Assembly: GCA_016182655.1 (NCBI GenBank)
Contig: JACPGB010000020.1
Location: forward strand, 1-37,574
Origin: Deltaproteobacteria bacterium
GTDB taxonomy: Bacteria > Desulfobacterota > GWC2-55-46
Length of the DNA stretch: 37,574 nt
Direction: 5' to 3'
The translations under genes and the position numbers were made by a program. Shown in pieces: positions 1-7,186 of the stretch. The notes below the pieces were generated by a model. That model searched no databases and was not told the DNA's origin. It saw only the letters and a program-made list of their open reading frames with translations. Position 1 is the stretch's first letter; every line of letters starts with the position of its first letter.

Positions 1-2
1 CC

Positions 3-128
3 TCGGACAGGATCATAAACGCCATAGGCGAAAAGGGCGCTCTCGGCATCTCGAAGGTCATATCGCTCCTCCTTGCCGCCATAGCCGTCATGATGATAAG
101 GCGCGGCATACAGAGCTTCATAATGTAG
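3..128 (+). CDS. MarC-family integral membrane protein, C-terminal fragment
   Basis: The window opens inside this gene; 41 C-terminal residues can be read before the TAG stop. The fragment has a polar stretch (SDRIINAIGEKGALGISK) followed by a hydrophobic helix (VISLLLAAIAVMMI) and a short basic tail. This pattern, with a Gly-rich turn before the last membrane helix and a RRGIQ tail, is typical of the end of MarC/NAAT-family inner-membrane proteins of about 200 residues, whose physiological role is poorly defined. The assignment rests on this tail alone. No terminator is visible between it and the next gene, which has the same direction. Confidence 0.6.
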   Translation, partial: SDRIINAIGEKGALGISKVISLLLAAIAVMMIRRGIQSFIM

Positions 129-283
129 CGCCCGTACACGCCCCTCTTTATCCCGCTTTTAAAATCTCCCGAAATGTCATATAATCCGTGCGGCCCGAAG
201 ACTGATTTAGGTCATATATGGGCAGAAGCCCCAGGGGTATAATAGCTTACGGGGCCTGGAAGGCCCGCTCAAGGAGGTAAAGG
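129..283 (+). other. Intergenic leader with two TATAAT hexamers
   Basis: The 155 bp between the MarC-like gene and the CopD-like gene hold two TATAAT hexamers at 180-185 and 238-243. Neither has a good -35 hexamer at 16-18 bp (TTTTAA sits 17 bp before the first), so promoter activity is possible but not shown. A strong ribosome-binding site, AAGGAGG at 271-277, precedes the next start codon. Confidence 0.35.
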
Positions 284-757
284 ATGGTTTTAAAGGTCGC
301 ACTATTTCTGCATATCATCTCGGCAATATTCTGGATAGGCGGGATGCTCTTCCTCGTCGCGGTCGTCGCGCCGTATCTGAAGACCCTCTCAGACCCTAAG
401 GACAAGGCAAAAATCTACCAGATCGTCGGCACCCAGTACAGGAAGTGGGGTTGGGTGGCCATAATAACGCTCCTCATAACCGGCCCCGTCATACTATATA
501 CGCTTTACGGGCTCCCGCCGTCGGCGATAACGGACCCGTCGCTCCATGCGTCATCCTGGGGCAGGACGCTCGTGATAAAGCTCTCGCTCGTCTTCATAAT
601 CGTATTAAGCGCGCTCGTCCACGACTTCTGGATCGGCCCGCAGGCGAGGAACTCGCCCGGGTTCTCGAAGATTGCGAGGCTCTTCGGCAGAGTGAACCTC
701 ATACTTGCGCTCCTCATAGTCATATTCGCCGTGCTCCTCCGGGCCGGGGGGATGTAA
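284..757 (+). CDS. CopD-like four-helix integral membrane protein
   Basis: A 157-residue protein with about four membrane segments: residues 2-28, 53-75, 93-113 and 135-155. The first helix carries a His and ends in FWIGGMLF, the pattern of the CopD/DUF2269-type membrane domain found in copper-resistance and haem-related proteins. A second His (ALVHDFW) lies at the end of the third helix. Family knowledge suggests a metal- or haem-linked inner-membrane role, but no specific substrate can be named. The ATG start is fixed by AAGGAGG seven bases upstream. It lies on the same strand as its neighbours but is separated from the methyltransferase by a 109-bp gap with a GC-rich hairpin. Confidence 0.6.
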   Translation: MVLKVALFLHIISAIFWIGGMLFLVAVVAPYLKTLSDPKDKAKIYQIVGTQYRKWGWVAIITLLITGPVILYTLYGLPPSAITDPSLHASSWGRTLVIKLSLVFIIVLSALVHDFWIGPQARNSPGFSKIARLFGRVNLILALLIVIFAVLLRAGGM

Positions 758-866
758 TGGGCTGCAACGCGGAAGACTGGGGATATCGCTTTTAACCTCC
801 CCTCCCCCGTCAAGGGAGAGGCGATAGAGATTCGGCAAGCCACGAGGCATTAAGCCATAGAAAAAA
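758..866. other. Gap with pyrimidine-rich CTCCCC motif and short hairpin
   Basis: The gap contains ACCTCCCCTCCC at 795-806, with CTCCC at 802-806 able to pair with GGGAG at 814-818. The same ACCTCCCCTCCC start recurs at 17831-17842 after the PilZ gene, so this is probably a small dispersed intergenic motif rather than a terminator; there is no T-run. Confidence 0.4.
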
Positions 867-1436
867 ATGCACAAGTACAGCCCTGAGAAGATAGGAAGGC
901 TCTTACGGCCAGCGCGGGCCCGCGAGATAAGGCCACTTGCGGTCCTCAAGGACGCCGGGCTTAAAAAGGACGACTTCTTTGCCGACATCGGCTCCGGGCC
1001 GGGGTTCTTCTCCCTGCCGGCATCGAGGGTCGTCGGCAAGAAAGGCGTCGTCTACGCCATAGACACACAGGCGGAGATGCTCGAAGGACTCAAAAATCAG
1101 TCCCCGCCCCCGAATGTCGTCCCCGTCCTCTCAGGCGAGAACTCGATACCTCTTGGGCCGTCCATCGTAGACTTCGCCCTCATTGCCTATGTCCTCCACG
1201 AGGCCGATAACAAGGCAAGGTTCTTAAAGGAAGTACGGCGTATAATGCGCCCCGGAGCGCGCCTCCTTATCATAGACTGGAAGAAAAAGAAGGAGGAGCA
1301 CGGCCCTCCGCGCGAAGAAAGGCTCTCGATAAGGACGGTCGAAGGGCTTTTGAGAAAGGCGGGGTTCGTGTCCGTCAAGGCCTCTCCATTAAGCGGCTCC
1401 CACTACAAGATACAGGCCCTGAAACCCTCAAGATAA
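867..1436 (+). CDS. Class I SAM-dependent methyltransferase
   Basis: A 189-residue protein with the Rossmann-type SAM-binding fold. Motif I is DIGSGPGFFSL near residues 40-50, an acidic residue after the second strand is in YAIDTQAEML, and motif IV/post-I is FALIAYVLHEADN followed by the RRIMRPGARLLIIDW strand. These are features of the Methyltransf_11/31 group that includes UbiE- and ArsM-like small-molecule methyltransferases. No Cys triad of ArsM type is seen and the substrate is unknown. The ATG at 867 has a poor ribosome-binding site (A-rich stretch). The end of the gene is 191 bp before the macrodomain start, with a TATAAT in between. Confidence 0.75.
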   Translation: MHKYSPEKIGRLLRPARAREIRPLAVLKDAGLKKDDFFADIGSGPGFFSLPASRVVGKKGVVYAIDTQAEMLEGLKNQSPPPNVVPVLSGENSIPLGPSIVDFALIAYVLHEADNKARFLKEVRRIMRPGARLLIIDWKKKKEEHGPPREERLSIRTVEGLLRKAGFVSVKASPLSGSHYKIQALKPSR

Positions 1437-1457
1437 GCACGCCCGCCCCGTCTAAGG

Positions 1458-1463
1458 TATAAT
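1458..1463 (+). promoter_or_regulatory. Candidate -10 hexamer before the macrodomain leader
   Basis: TATAAT at 1458-1463 lies directly before the structured stretch 1487-1611 and the macrodomain gene. No good -35 hexamer is visible at the expected spacing, so this is a weak promoter candidate. Confidence 0.35.
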
Positions 1464-1486
1464 CTAACAGGATGTTGAAAAAGTAC

Positions 1487-1611
1487 GGTTTGGCCGGAGT
1501 CAATCCCGCCAAACCTCATAAGCCGCTTCGCGCATTGCTCGACTTTTCAAGTCTTGCAATTCGGCAATCCATCCATGGATTGCGTAGCAGGGTGTTTTAC
1601 AGCACCCTGCT
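1487..1611 (+). repeat. Three-hairpin intergenic element ahead of the macrodomain gene
   Basis: Three perfect stems occur in succession. GGTTTGGC (1487-1494) pairs with GCCAAACC (1508-1515). GCAATCCA (1564-1571) pairs with TGGATTGC (1576-1583). AGCAGGGTG (1586-1594) pairs with CACCCTGCT (1603-1611). The last stem ends seven bases before the ribosome-binding site (AGAGG, 1618-1622). The open frame of the downstream gene continues through this stretch by chance from 1472, but the stems and the ribosome-binding site indicate non-coding sequence. It is either a mobile-type repeat or an mRNA leader. Confidence 0.55.
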
Positions 1612-1627
1612 GATAAAAGAGGTCGTT

Positions 1628-2161
1628 ATGGAAGCGAAGGTCAACAGCGCCGTCATATCGCTCATAAAAGGCGATATTACGCTTGAGGCAACCGACGCGA
1701 TAGTGAACGCGGCCAACTCGCGCCTTGCGGGGGGCGGCGGCGTCGACGGCGCGATACACAGGGCAGGCGGCCCCGGGATAATGGCCGAGTGCAGGAAGAT
1801 CGGGGGGTGCCCCACCGGAGGGGCCGTGATAACCACCGCAGGCTTGCTCAAGGCCAAGAAAGTCATCCACACCGTCGGCCCCATTTACAAGGACGGCAAG
1901 CACCGGGAGGCGGAACTACTCGCCTCCGCATACTTATCAAGCCTCAAGCTCGCCGCGGACCACCGCCTTAAAAGCGTTTCGTTCCCGTCCATAAGCACGG
2001 GCGCCTACGGCTACCCGGTTGAGGAAGCCGCCGAGGTGGCCATAAAGGCGGTGATCTCTTTTTTAACGGCAAACACCGGCATAGACCTTGTGAGGTTCGT
2101 TCTGTTCTCGAATGCGGACCTCGAGACATATGCGGGGGTCCTGAGGAAACTGACAAGCTGA
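1628..2161 (+). CDS. Macrodomain protein (ADP-ribose binding/deacetylase type)
   Basis: The 177-residue product is a single macrodomain. The N-terminal strand and loop read SLIKGDITLEATDAIVNAAN, followed by the Gly-rich GGGGVDGAIHRAGG that binds the distal ribose and diphosphate, and later by SISTGAYGYPVEEAA, the second phosphate-binding loop. The Asn in VNAAN and the loop Gly/Asp residues match the MacroD/YmdB class that hydrolyses O-acetyl-ADP-ribose and removes mono-ADP-ribose from proteins. ATG 1628 is chosen because AGAGG lies at 1618-1622 and the domain begins immediately; an in-frame ATG at 1472 would add 52 residues encoded by the hairpin element. It is followed after 27 bp by the first rhodanese gene. 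Confidence 0.88.
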   Translation: MEAKVNSAVISLIKGDITLEATDAIVNAANSRLAGGGGVDGAIHRAGGPGIMAECRKIGGCPTGGAVITTAGLLKAKKVIHTVGPIYKDGKHREAELLASAYLSSLKLAADHRLKSVSFPSISTGAYGYPVEEAAEVAIKAVISFLTANTGIDLVRFVLFSNADLETYAGVLRKLTS

Positions 2162-2188
2162 CCCTCGCCGCTTTAAACGGAGGCGGCT

Positions 2189-2650
2189 ATGGAACGGAAA
2201 GACAGAGGCGAGGACTTCAGGTGGTACGAAAAAAGGGGTGTTCGGCCGATGGAAGACTTTAACAAGGACAACGAGGTCGGCATATTTGCAGGAGGCCTCG
2301 AAGCGATGTACTCGACCGTCACCAAGGATGAACTCAAGGCGCTCCTCGACAGGGGCGAAAATATCGCGCTCTTGAATGTCTCCCCCCATGAAGAGTTCGT
2401 TAAAGAGCACATCTGCGGCTCCATAAACATCCCGCTCCCCGAGATCGAAAGGGACTCCGTAAGGCTCCTCGGGAGGGACGACCTCATCGTCGTATACGCC
2501 GGAGGCTCCAGGTCTCAGGCGAGCGCAGTAGGCGTCGATAAGCTCCAGACCCTTTCCTTCAAGCACGCGCTCCGGTTCCGGGGCGGGCTCGAAGAGTGGA
2601 AAAAGGCCGGATATTGCGTCGAGGGCAGTGCCTTGCACAAGGCCGCGTAG
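2189..2650 (+). CDS. Rhodanese-fold protein lacking the catalytic cysteine
   Basis: A 153-residue protein with one rhodanese domain from about residue 43 to 145: the CH2A-like EEFVKEHICGSINIP segment and the C-terminal FRGGLEEWKKAGY helix are clear. In the active-site loop the position normally held by the persulfide Cys is Ala104 (VVYAGGSRSQAS), so sulfurtransferase activity is not expected. The first 40 residues are hydrophilic extra sequence. The start has ACGGAGG upstream. A paralogue with an intact Cys follows at 2810. The role could be structural or sulfur-binding; it is not determined by sequence. Confidence 0.8.
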   Translation: MERKDRGEDFRWYEKRGVRPMEDFNKDNEVGIFAGGLEAMYSTVTKDELKALLDRGENIALLNVSPHEEFVKEHICGSINIPLPEIERDSVRLLGRDDLIVVYAGGSRSQASAVGVDKLQTLSFKHALRFRGGLEEWKKAGYCVEGSALHKAA

Positions 2651-2733
2651 GCCCCGCGTCATAGGGGGGGACCTTCCGAAGAGTCCCCCGGGCAATCCCC
2701 CAAAGAAGATCCCTGAATGCCGTGCGCCATCCC

Positions 2734-2762
2734 TTGACCCGGGGCCCGTCAGGGGATATAAT
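2734..2762 (+). promoter_or_regulatory. Sigma70 promoter of the second rhodanese gene
   Basis: TTGACC (2734-2739) and TATAAT (2757-2762) are separated by exactly 17 bp. The predicted start of transcription, about 2769, falls at the edge of the Fur box. The hexamers match the consensus in 5 of 6 and 6 of 6 positions. Confidence 0.75.
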
Positions 2763-2768
2763 TTAAAT

Positions 2769-2787
2769 GAAAATGATAGTCATTATC
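2769..2787 (+). promoter_or_regulatory. Fur box overlapping the predicted transcription start
   Basis: GAAAATGATAGTCATTATC matches the classical 19-bp Fur box GATAATGATAATCATTATC in 17 of 19 positions. Its position right after the -10 hexamer is where a repressor blocks initiation. Iron-dependent repression of the downstream rhodanese gene is inferred. Confidence 0.8.
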
Positions 2788-2809
2788 ATTTATGCGGGAG
2801 GTGCAAGTC

Positions 2810-3154
2810 ATGATAAGGGAGATAGACAGGGACGAGCTTAAAGGGATGATGGACGCCGGAGAAAGCTTCGTGCTTGTGAATGTCCTCGGGAGGCACGATT
2901 TCGAGCAGGAGCACATCTGCGGCTCCATAAACATGCCATTGGAGGAGATCGGGGTTGAGGCGCTGAAGCTCATAAATAAGGATGAAACTGTCATTCTCTA
3001 TTGCGGAGGGCCTGCATGCGCGGCCAGTTCCATAGCAGGAGAGAAGCTCTCAAAGCTCGGTTACAAGGACATCTGGAGGTTTGAGGGCGGCATGGAGGCT
3101 TGGAAAGAGGCCGGGTACTGTCTTGAGGGCCTTGGACAGAGGGTAGCGGCATAA
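2810..3154 (+). CDS. Single-domain rhodanese-like sulfurtransferase
   Basis: A 114-residue, single-domain rhodanese. The EHDFEQEHICGSINMP-type segment and the FEGGMEAWKEAGY helix frame the active-site loop YCGGPACAAS, with catalytic Cys65 present. Single-domain rhodaneses carry persulfide sulfur for thiosulfate detoxification, Fe-S or thiol metabolism; the acceptor is not evident. ATG 2810 is preferred over an upstream ATG at 2792 because GGGAGG (2796-2801) is correctly spaced for the former. It is a close relative of the gene at 2189 but has its own Fur-box promoter, so it is probably induced under iron limitation. A strong terminator follows. Confidence 0.85.
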   Translation: MIREIDRDELKGMMDAGESFVLVNVLGRHDFEQEHICGSINMPLEEIGVEALKLINKDETVILYCGGPACAASSIAGEKLSKLGYKDIWRFEGGMEAWKEAGYCLEGLGQRVAA

Positions 3155-3231
3155 GACTTCCGGGCTGACAATCGCGTGGCGTCCGAAAAAAGGGCAATAC
3201 CAGATGCCGGCCCGGAATCATTCCTTCTAAC

Positions 3232-3277
3232 AAAGAGGCGCTTTTCCCGCCTGGGGACAAAGCGCCTCTTTTTTTAT
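3232..3277 (+). terminator. Rho-independent terminator after the rhodanese gene
   Basis: A 13-bp perfect stem, AAAGAGGCGCTTT (3232-3244) with AAAGCGCCTCTTT (3259-3271), is followed on the plus strand by a run of T. The T-run overlaps the last codons of the convergent ABC permease gene. On the minus strand the tail is only weakly T-rich, so it may act in both directions but is best oriented for the plus strand. Confidence 0.9.
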
Positions 3278-4077
3278 TCCCCAACCTTTGCGAGCAACCC
3301 TTTTTTTTTCACCACCTTGAAGTTCCACCAGAAAAAAAGGATGGCAATTGTTATGTAGGCCGAGTTCAAGAGCGCGGCCCAGAGGATGTCCTCTGTCGGC
3401 GCGCCTCCGCCCCCGACTACTACCTCCCTCATCCCCTCGAAGACATGGGCCGAAGGCACAAATAAGGCGATCGACTGGACCCATCCCGGCAGGACAGAGA
3501 CCGGGTAGAAGACCGCGGAGACCGGCTGAAAAAGGAGGGCGATGCCCCAGGCCAGGACCTCGGCCTCCTGGCCGAACCTCATGATGAGCGCGGTCGTGAT
3601 TATGCCGATGGACCACCCCATGACTATGAGATTAAGGACGAGCGGGATGAGCGTGAACCCGAGCATGAATATGTCGAAGGAGTAGAGGAGCCACGCGAGC
3701 GTCACCATCACGGCCGAGGTCAGAAGGAGCTTGATGATGGAGAGGAAGAGGAGCGAGGTTATGTACTCGGCCGGGGAGAGCGGGCTTACGAATATGTTCA
3801 GGAGGTTCCTCGACCAGACATCCTCGAGGAACGATACCGATATCCCTTGCTGGCTTCTGAAGAGTATGTCCCAGAGTATGAGCGCGCCCAGAAAAAATGT
3901 GATGAAGTCCGGGAGCTCGCCCTTCTGTTTTGAGAGATAGATGGAGACGAACCCCCAGACCACGAGGTCGAGCACCGGCCAGTAGAAGACCTCCATGAGG
4001 CGCGGGAGGCTCCTCTTGTAAAGGTAGAGATGGCGGGCGGTGTAGGCGAATATGCGCTCGGCTTTCGTAGTCTTCAT
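3274..4077 (-). CDS. ABC-2 type transporter permease
   Basis: A 267-residue inner-membrane protein with about six hydrophobic segments and the ABC-2 architecture: a cytoplasmic amphipathic N-terminus (RHLYLYKRSLPRLMEVFYWP), membrane helices, and the conserved periplasm-proximal VLPGWVQSIALFVPSAHVFEGM element before the last helices. Such permeases work with a separate ATPase to export lipids, polysaccharides or drugs. The start codon overlaps the stop of the ATPase gene by 4 bp (ATGA), showing translational coupling. The substrate cannot be named. The last codons overlap the T-run of the convergent terminator. Confidence 0.85.
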   Translation of the reverse strand: MKTTKAERIFAYTARHLYLYKRSLPRLMEVFYWPVLDLVVWGFVSIYLSKQKGELPDFITFFLGALILWDILFRSQQGISVSFLEDVWSRNLLNIFVSPLSPAEYITSLLFLSIIKLLLTSAVMVTLAWLLYSFDIFMLGFTLIPLVLNLIVMGWSIGIITTALIMRFGQEAEVLAWGIALLFQPVSAVFYPVSVLPGWVQSIALFVPSAHVFEGMREVVVGGGGAPTEDILWAALLNSAYITIAILFFWWNFKVVKKKGLLAKVGE

Positions 4078-4796
4078 GGCCTCGCGAGCATGAGGAAGAC
4101 CTCTTCGAGGTCGGCCCTCCCGTACTTCCGTTTTATCTCGTCGGGCCTGCCGGTCTCGATGACCCTCCCCTTGTCTATGAATATTATCCTGTCGCTCATC
4201 TCCTCCATCTCCCTCATGTTGTGGGAGGTGTACAGGATGGAGATCGACTGCTCCGCCTTTATCCTTTTGAGGAGCCTCCGCGTCTTGTCCGCTATGTCCG
4301 GGTCGAGGGAGGCGGTCGGCTCATCCAGAAAGAGGACCTCCGGCGAGTTCAAGAGCGACTTGCATAAGCAGACCCTCGTTATCTGGCCGGACGAGAGCCT
4401 CCGGACAGGGGTGTGCTTAAGCCCTTCTATCTCGAATGTGCGGAGCAACACCTCTATCCGCTTTTTGGGCGACGGAACGCCGTAGAGGCGCGCGAAGACC
4501 ATGAGGTTCTCCCAGACCGTCAGAGAAAACGGGAGAGAGATGTAGGAGGAGGAGAAGTTTACCCTTGAGAGTATCTCCTGCCTGTCCGAGGACATGTCGA
4601 GGCCTAATATCCTTATCGTGCCCGAGGTGGGTGTGGTCAGCCCCAGGAGCATCTGTAGCGTCGTCGTCTTTCCGGCCCCGTTCGGGCCGATAAGGCCGAG
4701 TATCTCCCCCTTGGAGACGTCGAAGGAGATGTCATCGACGGCCCTGAAGCCGTCGAAGTCCTTGGTAAGCCCCCTTACCTCGACTATGGGCTCCAT
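4074..4796 (-). CDS. ABC transporter ATP-binding protein
   Basis: A 240-residue nucleotide-binding subunit. Walker A is GPNGAGKTT, the Q-loop follows, the signature motif is degenerate (RRLSSGQITR), Walker B is EVLFLDEPTASLD and the switch His is in ILYTSHNM. The C-terminal REMEEMSDRIIFIDKGRVIETG is typical of exporters of the DrrA/CcmA class. I place the start at ATG 4796 (MEPIVEVRG); a TTG eight codons upstream at 4820 overlaps the stop of the metallo-hydrolase gene but has no ribosome-binding site. It forms an operon with the overlapping permease and the upstream exported hydrolase. Confidence 0.88.
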   Translation of the reverse strand: MEPIVEVRGLTKDFDGFRAVDDISFDVSKGEILGLIGPNGAGKTTTLQMLLGLTTPTSGTIRILGLDMSSDRQEILSRVNFSSSYISLPFSLTVWENLMVFARLYGVPSPKKRIEVLLRTFEIEGLKHTPVRRLSSGQITRVCLCKSLLNSPEVLFLDEPTASLDPDIADKTRRLLKRIKAEQSISILYTSHNMREMEEMSDRIIFIDKGRVIETGRPDEIKRKYGRADLEEVFLMLARP

Positions 4797-4812
4797 CGCC
4801 CTTGCCGCGCCC

Positions 4813-5709
4813 TTAATCAAGCTCTGTATATACCCTGGCGGCGTTGGCCGGGAGCCACTCGTTATACTTCGACCAGAGCGAATATTTTGGAAGCCTTATG
4901 GAGCTCTTTACCTCTTCGAGCGTCTTGCCAGATTCCTTAAGCCTCTTGACCTCGGCCCTCAAATCCGTCAAATACCCCTTGTAAGCGGCCGCGTCGTCCT
5001 TCCCTGAGAGCCCTCCGTGGCCCGGCACTATCTGCGTAGCGTCGTTTTTAAGGAGCTCGTCTATCGCCTTTATCGCACCCAGGCTGTCCCCGTCGTTCAT
5101 GAACGGGAGCCTCCCCTTGTAAACGAGGTCCCCGGCGAAGAGTATCTTCTCTTCCCTCATATACACGAATATATCGCCTTCGGTGTGCGCCCTGGGCACA
5201 TGGACGAGCTCGAGCGTCTTCTCCCCTGCCCGGAGGGTAAGCCTGTCGTTGAATGTGACCTGCGGAAGCGTCAGCCTGAAATCCAGGAGAGACTCGGGGC
5301 CGAAGAACTTAAGGAACATGTCCCTGTGCCGCGCGTCCCGCTCGACAAGCAACTCGCGGGTCGCCTCATGCGAGATTATCGCGCGGAGGTCCTCCGTAAA
5401 ATACTGGTTCCCGAAGGTATGGTCGCCGTGGTAGTGGGTGTTTATCACATAGATGACGGGCTTGTCCGTCACCGACCTTATCTTCGACCTCAAGGTGAGG
5501 GCGAGCTCGCGCGGCCCCTGCGAGTCTATGACGACGACGCCTTCCTCGGTAACGACGAACCCTGAGTTCGTGCCTCCATTCTCCCCTATGAAGGCGTATA
5601 CGCCGTCGGCGAGCCTTAGAGCCTCCGGGCCCGCGGCGTCTGCAACGGTAACAAGGAAGAGGAAGATAAATAGAAGTGCAAAGACTGACCGCGCGCGCCT
5701 GAGTGCCAT
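4813..5709 (-). CDS. Exported metallo-beta-lactamase-fold hydrolase
   Basis: The 298-residue product starts with a signal peptide (basic MALRRARS, hydrophobic core, likely cleavage after VADA near residue 25). The metallo-beta-lactamase zinc ligands are His92, His94, Asp96 and His97 (THYHGDH), His175 (AHTEGD), Asp194 (FAGD) and His231 (VPGHG). This ligand set supports a binuclear hydrolase of the broad family that includes SoxH- and quinoprotein-relay-type periplasmic enzymes; the substrate is unknown. ATG 5709 is supported by GAGGTGA just upstream and by the signal peptide; the frame stays open further 5' without coding character. It is followed by the ABC ATPase 16 bp later. Confidence 0.85.
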   Translation of the reverse strand: MALRRARSVFALLFIFLFLVTVADAAGPEALRLADGVYAFIGENGGTNSGFVVTEEGVVVIDSQGPRELALTLRSKIRSVTDKPVIYVINTHYHGDHTFGNQYFTEDLRAIISHEATRELLVERDARHRDMFLKFFGPESLLDFRLTLPQVTFNDRLTLRAGEKTLELVHVPRAHTEGDIFVYMREEKILFAGDLVYKGRLPFMNDGDSLGAIKAIDELLKNDATQIVPGHGGLSGKDDAAAYKGYLTDLRAEVKRLKESGKTLEEVKSSIRLPKYSLWSKYNEWLPANAARVYTELD

Positions 5710-5776
5710 AGTCACCTCGTTCGAGTTGCCGGGAGCGGCAAAGGGCTTTAACAGGATGCAACTGCAATCGGATAGG

Positions 5777-5805
5777 TTAATATTAGCAGGGGGATTGCGT
5801 ATAAT
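5777..5805 (+). promoter_or_regulatory. Candidate promoter for the site-2 protease gene
   Basis: TTAATA (5777-5782) and TATAAT (5800-5805) are spaced by 17 bp in the divergent region. The -10 is perfect; the -35 matches 4 of 6. It would give a leader of about 105 nt. Confidence 0.45.
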
Positions 5806-5916
5806 CAAGTGAGCGCACCTGAAAGCGGCGACCGGTTGCGGCCTGTATACCCTTCTGATAGACTCAAATAGGGATACATCAGCCGCTTGAGGGTCTTTAA
5901 AAGCGGGGTAATAAAC

Positions 5917-7044
5917 ATGGCAAGGGGGATAAAGCTCTTCAGGGTGCTCGGCATCCGGATATCGATCGACTGGACATGGTTCATCGTATTCGTCCTCTTC
6001 TCGTGGTCCTTGTCCGCCGGTTATTTCCCGTTTAGGCATCCGGGCTTCTCACCCGGGACCTACATCGCTATGGGTGTCGTTTCAGCCCTCCTCCTCTTCG
6101 TCTGCGTCCTTATACACGAACTCTGCCATTCGTACACCTCAAACAGGCTCGGGCTCGAGATAAGGGAGATAACGCTATTCATATTCGGAGGTGTCGCCGA
6201 GCTCACAAAGGAGCCGGAGGACCCGGCTACCGAGTTCAAGATAGCGGTCGCAGGCCCTCTGGCGAGCGGGCTACTCGCGCTCGTCTTCGGCATATCCTCG
6301 ACTATCTTCACGGCCGGGGCCTTTCCGGTCGTCAACGCCATCCTCGCCTATCTCGCGCTCATAAACATAGTCCTCCTCGTCTTCAATATGATACCCGGCT
6401 TCCCTCTTGACGGCGGCAGGGTGCTAAGAGCCGCGTGGTGGGCGCGGACCGGCGACGTCGACAGGGCGACGAGAGTCGCCTCCCTTATCGGCAAGGGCTT
6501 CGCCGTATTCCTCATACTCACGGGCTTTCTCCAGATGTTCACCGGAAACTTTACGGGCGGGCTCTGGTCTGTGCTCATAGGGGTGTTCGTCCAGCAGGCG
6601 GCGGAGTCCGGCTACAGGCAGGTCGTCATAAAGAGGGCCCTTAACGGCCTCAAGGTAAAGGACATCATGTCAAAGGATGTGGTGACGGTCCCGGAGGAGA
6701 AGAGGATCTCGGAGGCCGTCGACGACTACTTCATCAAGTACCACCACGCGACCTTCCCGGTCACATCGAACAGCCATGTCTCGGGGTTGCTCACGCTCAA
6801 CCAGGTGAGGAACATCGACAAGAACGAATGGGAGAGCAAATCCGTCGGAGAGATCATGGCGCCGCTCGGGCCCAAAGACACGCTCTCCCCTGACGACGAC
6901 GCCGTAGACGCGCTCCAGAAGATGGCCTCGGAGAGCAACTCCGGGAGGTTCCCGGTGCTGGACAAGGGCGGGAAGCTCGTGGGGATACTCTCGAGGACGG
7001 ATATAATGAAGCTAATAGAATTCAGGGCAGGGCTACAGAAGTAA
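5917..7044 (+). CDS. Site-2 protease family (M50) zinc metalloprotease with CBS domains
   Basis: A 375-residue membrane protein. The zinc motif is HELCH in a membrane helix ([16 protein letters not shown]), and the third ligand lies in [11 protein letters not shown], the NPDG-like motif of the second core helix. About six membrane segments occupy residues 1-225. The rest carries two CBS motifs ([15 protein letters not shown] and the region ending [13 protein letters not shown]), a domain pair that binds adenine nucleotides and is common in prokaryotic S2P homologues. The role is regulated intramembrane proteolysis, target unknown. ATG 5917 is preferred; a TTG at 5887 in frame is less likely. 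It is divergent from the metallo-hydrolase. Confidence 0.9.
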   Translation: MARGIKLFRVLGIRISIDWTWFIVFVLFSWSLSAGYFPFRHPGFSPGTYIAMGVVSALLLFVCVLIHELCHSYTSNRLGLEIREITLFIFGGVAELTKEPEDPATEFKIAVAGPLASGLLALVFGISSTIFTAGAFPVVNAILAYLALINIVLLVFNMIPGFPLDGGRVLRAAWWARTGDVDRATRVASLIGKGFAVFLILTGFLQMFTGNFTGGLWSVLIGVFVQQAAESGYRQVVIKRALNGLKVKDIMSKDVVTVPEEKRISEAVDDYFIKYHHATFPVTSNSHVSGLLTLNQVRNIDKNEWESKSVGEIMAPLGPKDTLSPDDDAVDALQKMASESNSGRFPVLDKGGKLVGILSRTDIMKLIEFRAGLQK

Positions 7045-7061
7045 ACTCATAGAAAGCAGAT

Positions 7062-7186
7062 AGCGGACGCAAGAAATGGCCTTTAGACAAGGCGCACGAC
7101 GAGGAAAACCGCAGGCGTACTTGGTGTGTACGTCGAGGATTTTCAGAGGAGTGCAACGCAGTATAAAGACATTTATTGCGTCCGCT
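7062..7186. repeat. 125-bp imperfect fold-back element
   Basis: AGCGGACGCAA (7062-7072) near the left end pairs with TTGCGTCCGCT (7176-7186) at the right end. Further complementary blocks lie inside, including GCGTAC with GTACGTC around the centre and AAATGGCCTTTA with TAAAGACATTT, so the whole stretch folds back on itself. It lies between the convergent ends of the protease and EamA genes and touches the EamA stop codon. It could act as a two-way terminator or be a small non-autonomous mobile repeat. Confidence 0.6.

Noticed and set aside
1472-1627. N-terminal extension of the macrodomain protein
   Set aside because: The extension covers three perfect hairpins, has no family similarity, and a correctly spaced ribosome-binding site precedes ATG 1628.
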